Below are positions 63,657-64,000 of a DNA stretch of 64,000 nucleotides, in pieces. The stretch is from Nostoc commune NIES-4072 (GTDB lineage: Bacteria; Cyanobacteriota; Cyanobacteriia; Cyanobacteriales; Nostocaceae): contig NZ_BDUD01000001.1 in NCBI RefSeq assembly GCF_003113895.1, positions 4,735,635 to 4,799,634 of the forward strand. Direction: 5' to 3'. Both the position numbers and the translations under genes were made by a program. The notes under the pieces are model-generated. The model had not been told where the DNA came from and ran no database searches. It saw only the letters and a program-made list of their open reading frames with translations. Positions within the stretch are counted from its first letter, which is position 1; every line of letters begins with the position of its first letter.

Positions 63657-64000
63657 GAAAAGGCAGCATCTTTTACAGGTAGGGCTGCATTTCTAGTTAT
63701 TTATCAATATTGTTGCCTGCTTTCTTGCAATATAACTGTAGCTGACAACACGATTATGTCAAATAAGATGGCACTTTTACAAATTTATGAAAGTCTATGT
63801 TATTGGCGCTTCTAGATTGAGTGCAATACAAACCTAACCCCCAGTCCCTTCTCTACTAGCGTTGGAGAGTAAAATTTAAAGCTTCTCTCCTTTTAGGAGA
63901 AAGAAACGGAATTAACTCATCCCCCGGCTTCAAGCCCTACGGTGTACACACAAGTCGGAAAAACTTCATCTACTAAAGATTTGCAGTTCGTTACGCTGGC
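63657..64000. other. Terminal gap with dispersed repeats
   Basis: No gene is confidently seen up to the window end. AACCCCCAGTCCCTTCTCTA near 63835 belongs to a common dispersed repeat. CTCTCCTTTTAGGAGA near 63885 forms a hairpin. Confidence 0.4.

Noticed and set aside
63787..63837. Short frame starting MKVYVIGAS like a Rossmann-fold protein
   Set aside because: Only nine residues fit before the frame enters a dispersed repeat and stops. Too short to call even a pseudogene.

Overview
The window looks like chromosomal DNA of a filamentous, probably heterocyst-forming, Nostoc/Anabaena-type cyanobacterium. The highly iterated palindrome GCGATCGC recurs in genes and gaps. Heptanucleotide short tandem repeats (TGGGCAT, CCCCATT, AGGAGTT, ACAAATG types) sit between genes, tRNA genes lack an encoded CCA, and several families are cyanobacterial (DUF1818, the 78-residue omega subunit, RTX and DUF4351 proteins, NIL-domain proteins). 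dnaA with a dense cluster of DnaA boxes marks a likely replication origin near 58.2-58.4 kb.

Layout. 0-6.6 kb: edge of a BtuF-like binding protein, a hybrid histidine kinase, an RTX protein built of long modules, and a TnpB remnant. 6.6-15.1 kb: a sulfur block with an Rrf2 regulator and cysK diverging from cysE, a Crp/Fnr regulator, three NIL-domain proteins, and sulfate uptake genes (cysW, cysT, sulfate-binding lipoprotein; no cysA here). A shared CTACGGTWA motif lies in four gaps of this block. 15.5-24.2 kb: glutamine amidotransferase, purE diverging from nagA, an exoprotein-like protein, a site-2 protease, a GGDEF/EAL protein and a SnoaL-like protein. 24.4-32.3 kb: a hopanoid cluster in which hpnG is split by a complete group II intron encoding a reverse transcriptase-HNH protein; removing the intron restores one frame exactly. 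It diverges from an RND transporter, hpnA and hpnH. 32.8-46.0 kb: trmL, a LysM/M23 cell-wall hydrolase with a long leader, tRNA(CAU), a DUF4351 protein, glycogen debranching enzyme, two peroxiredoxins, a glutathione transferase, DnaJ, a small kinase and glgC. 46.4-53.7 kb: an accessory block with a membrane alpha/beta hydrolase, an intracellular subtilase, a free-standing homologue of its propeptide, a tandem-HTH protein and a membrane pentapeptide protein. 54.3-64 kb: GH13 enzyme, fasciclin protein, rpoZ, DUF1818, tRNA-Pro, oriC/dnaA, HtrA protease, peptide deformylase and an RCK potassium channel.

The strongest observations are: (1) the group II intron inside hpnG, with boundaries resolved to the base; (2) the subtilase plus separate propeptide-like inhibitor in an unusual neighbourhood; (3) the sulfur block with three NIL proteins and a shared candidate operator; (4) repeats, including a perfect palindrome encoding the same STDAINR peptide in two unrelated genes, inserted in frame into several coding regions; (5) a small inverted-repeat element with a perfect 10-bp target duplication; (6) the DnaA-box cluster just 3' of dnaA. 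All reading was by eye, without database searches, so family names rest on motif recognition and on general knowledge of the families.
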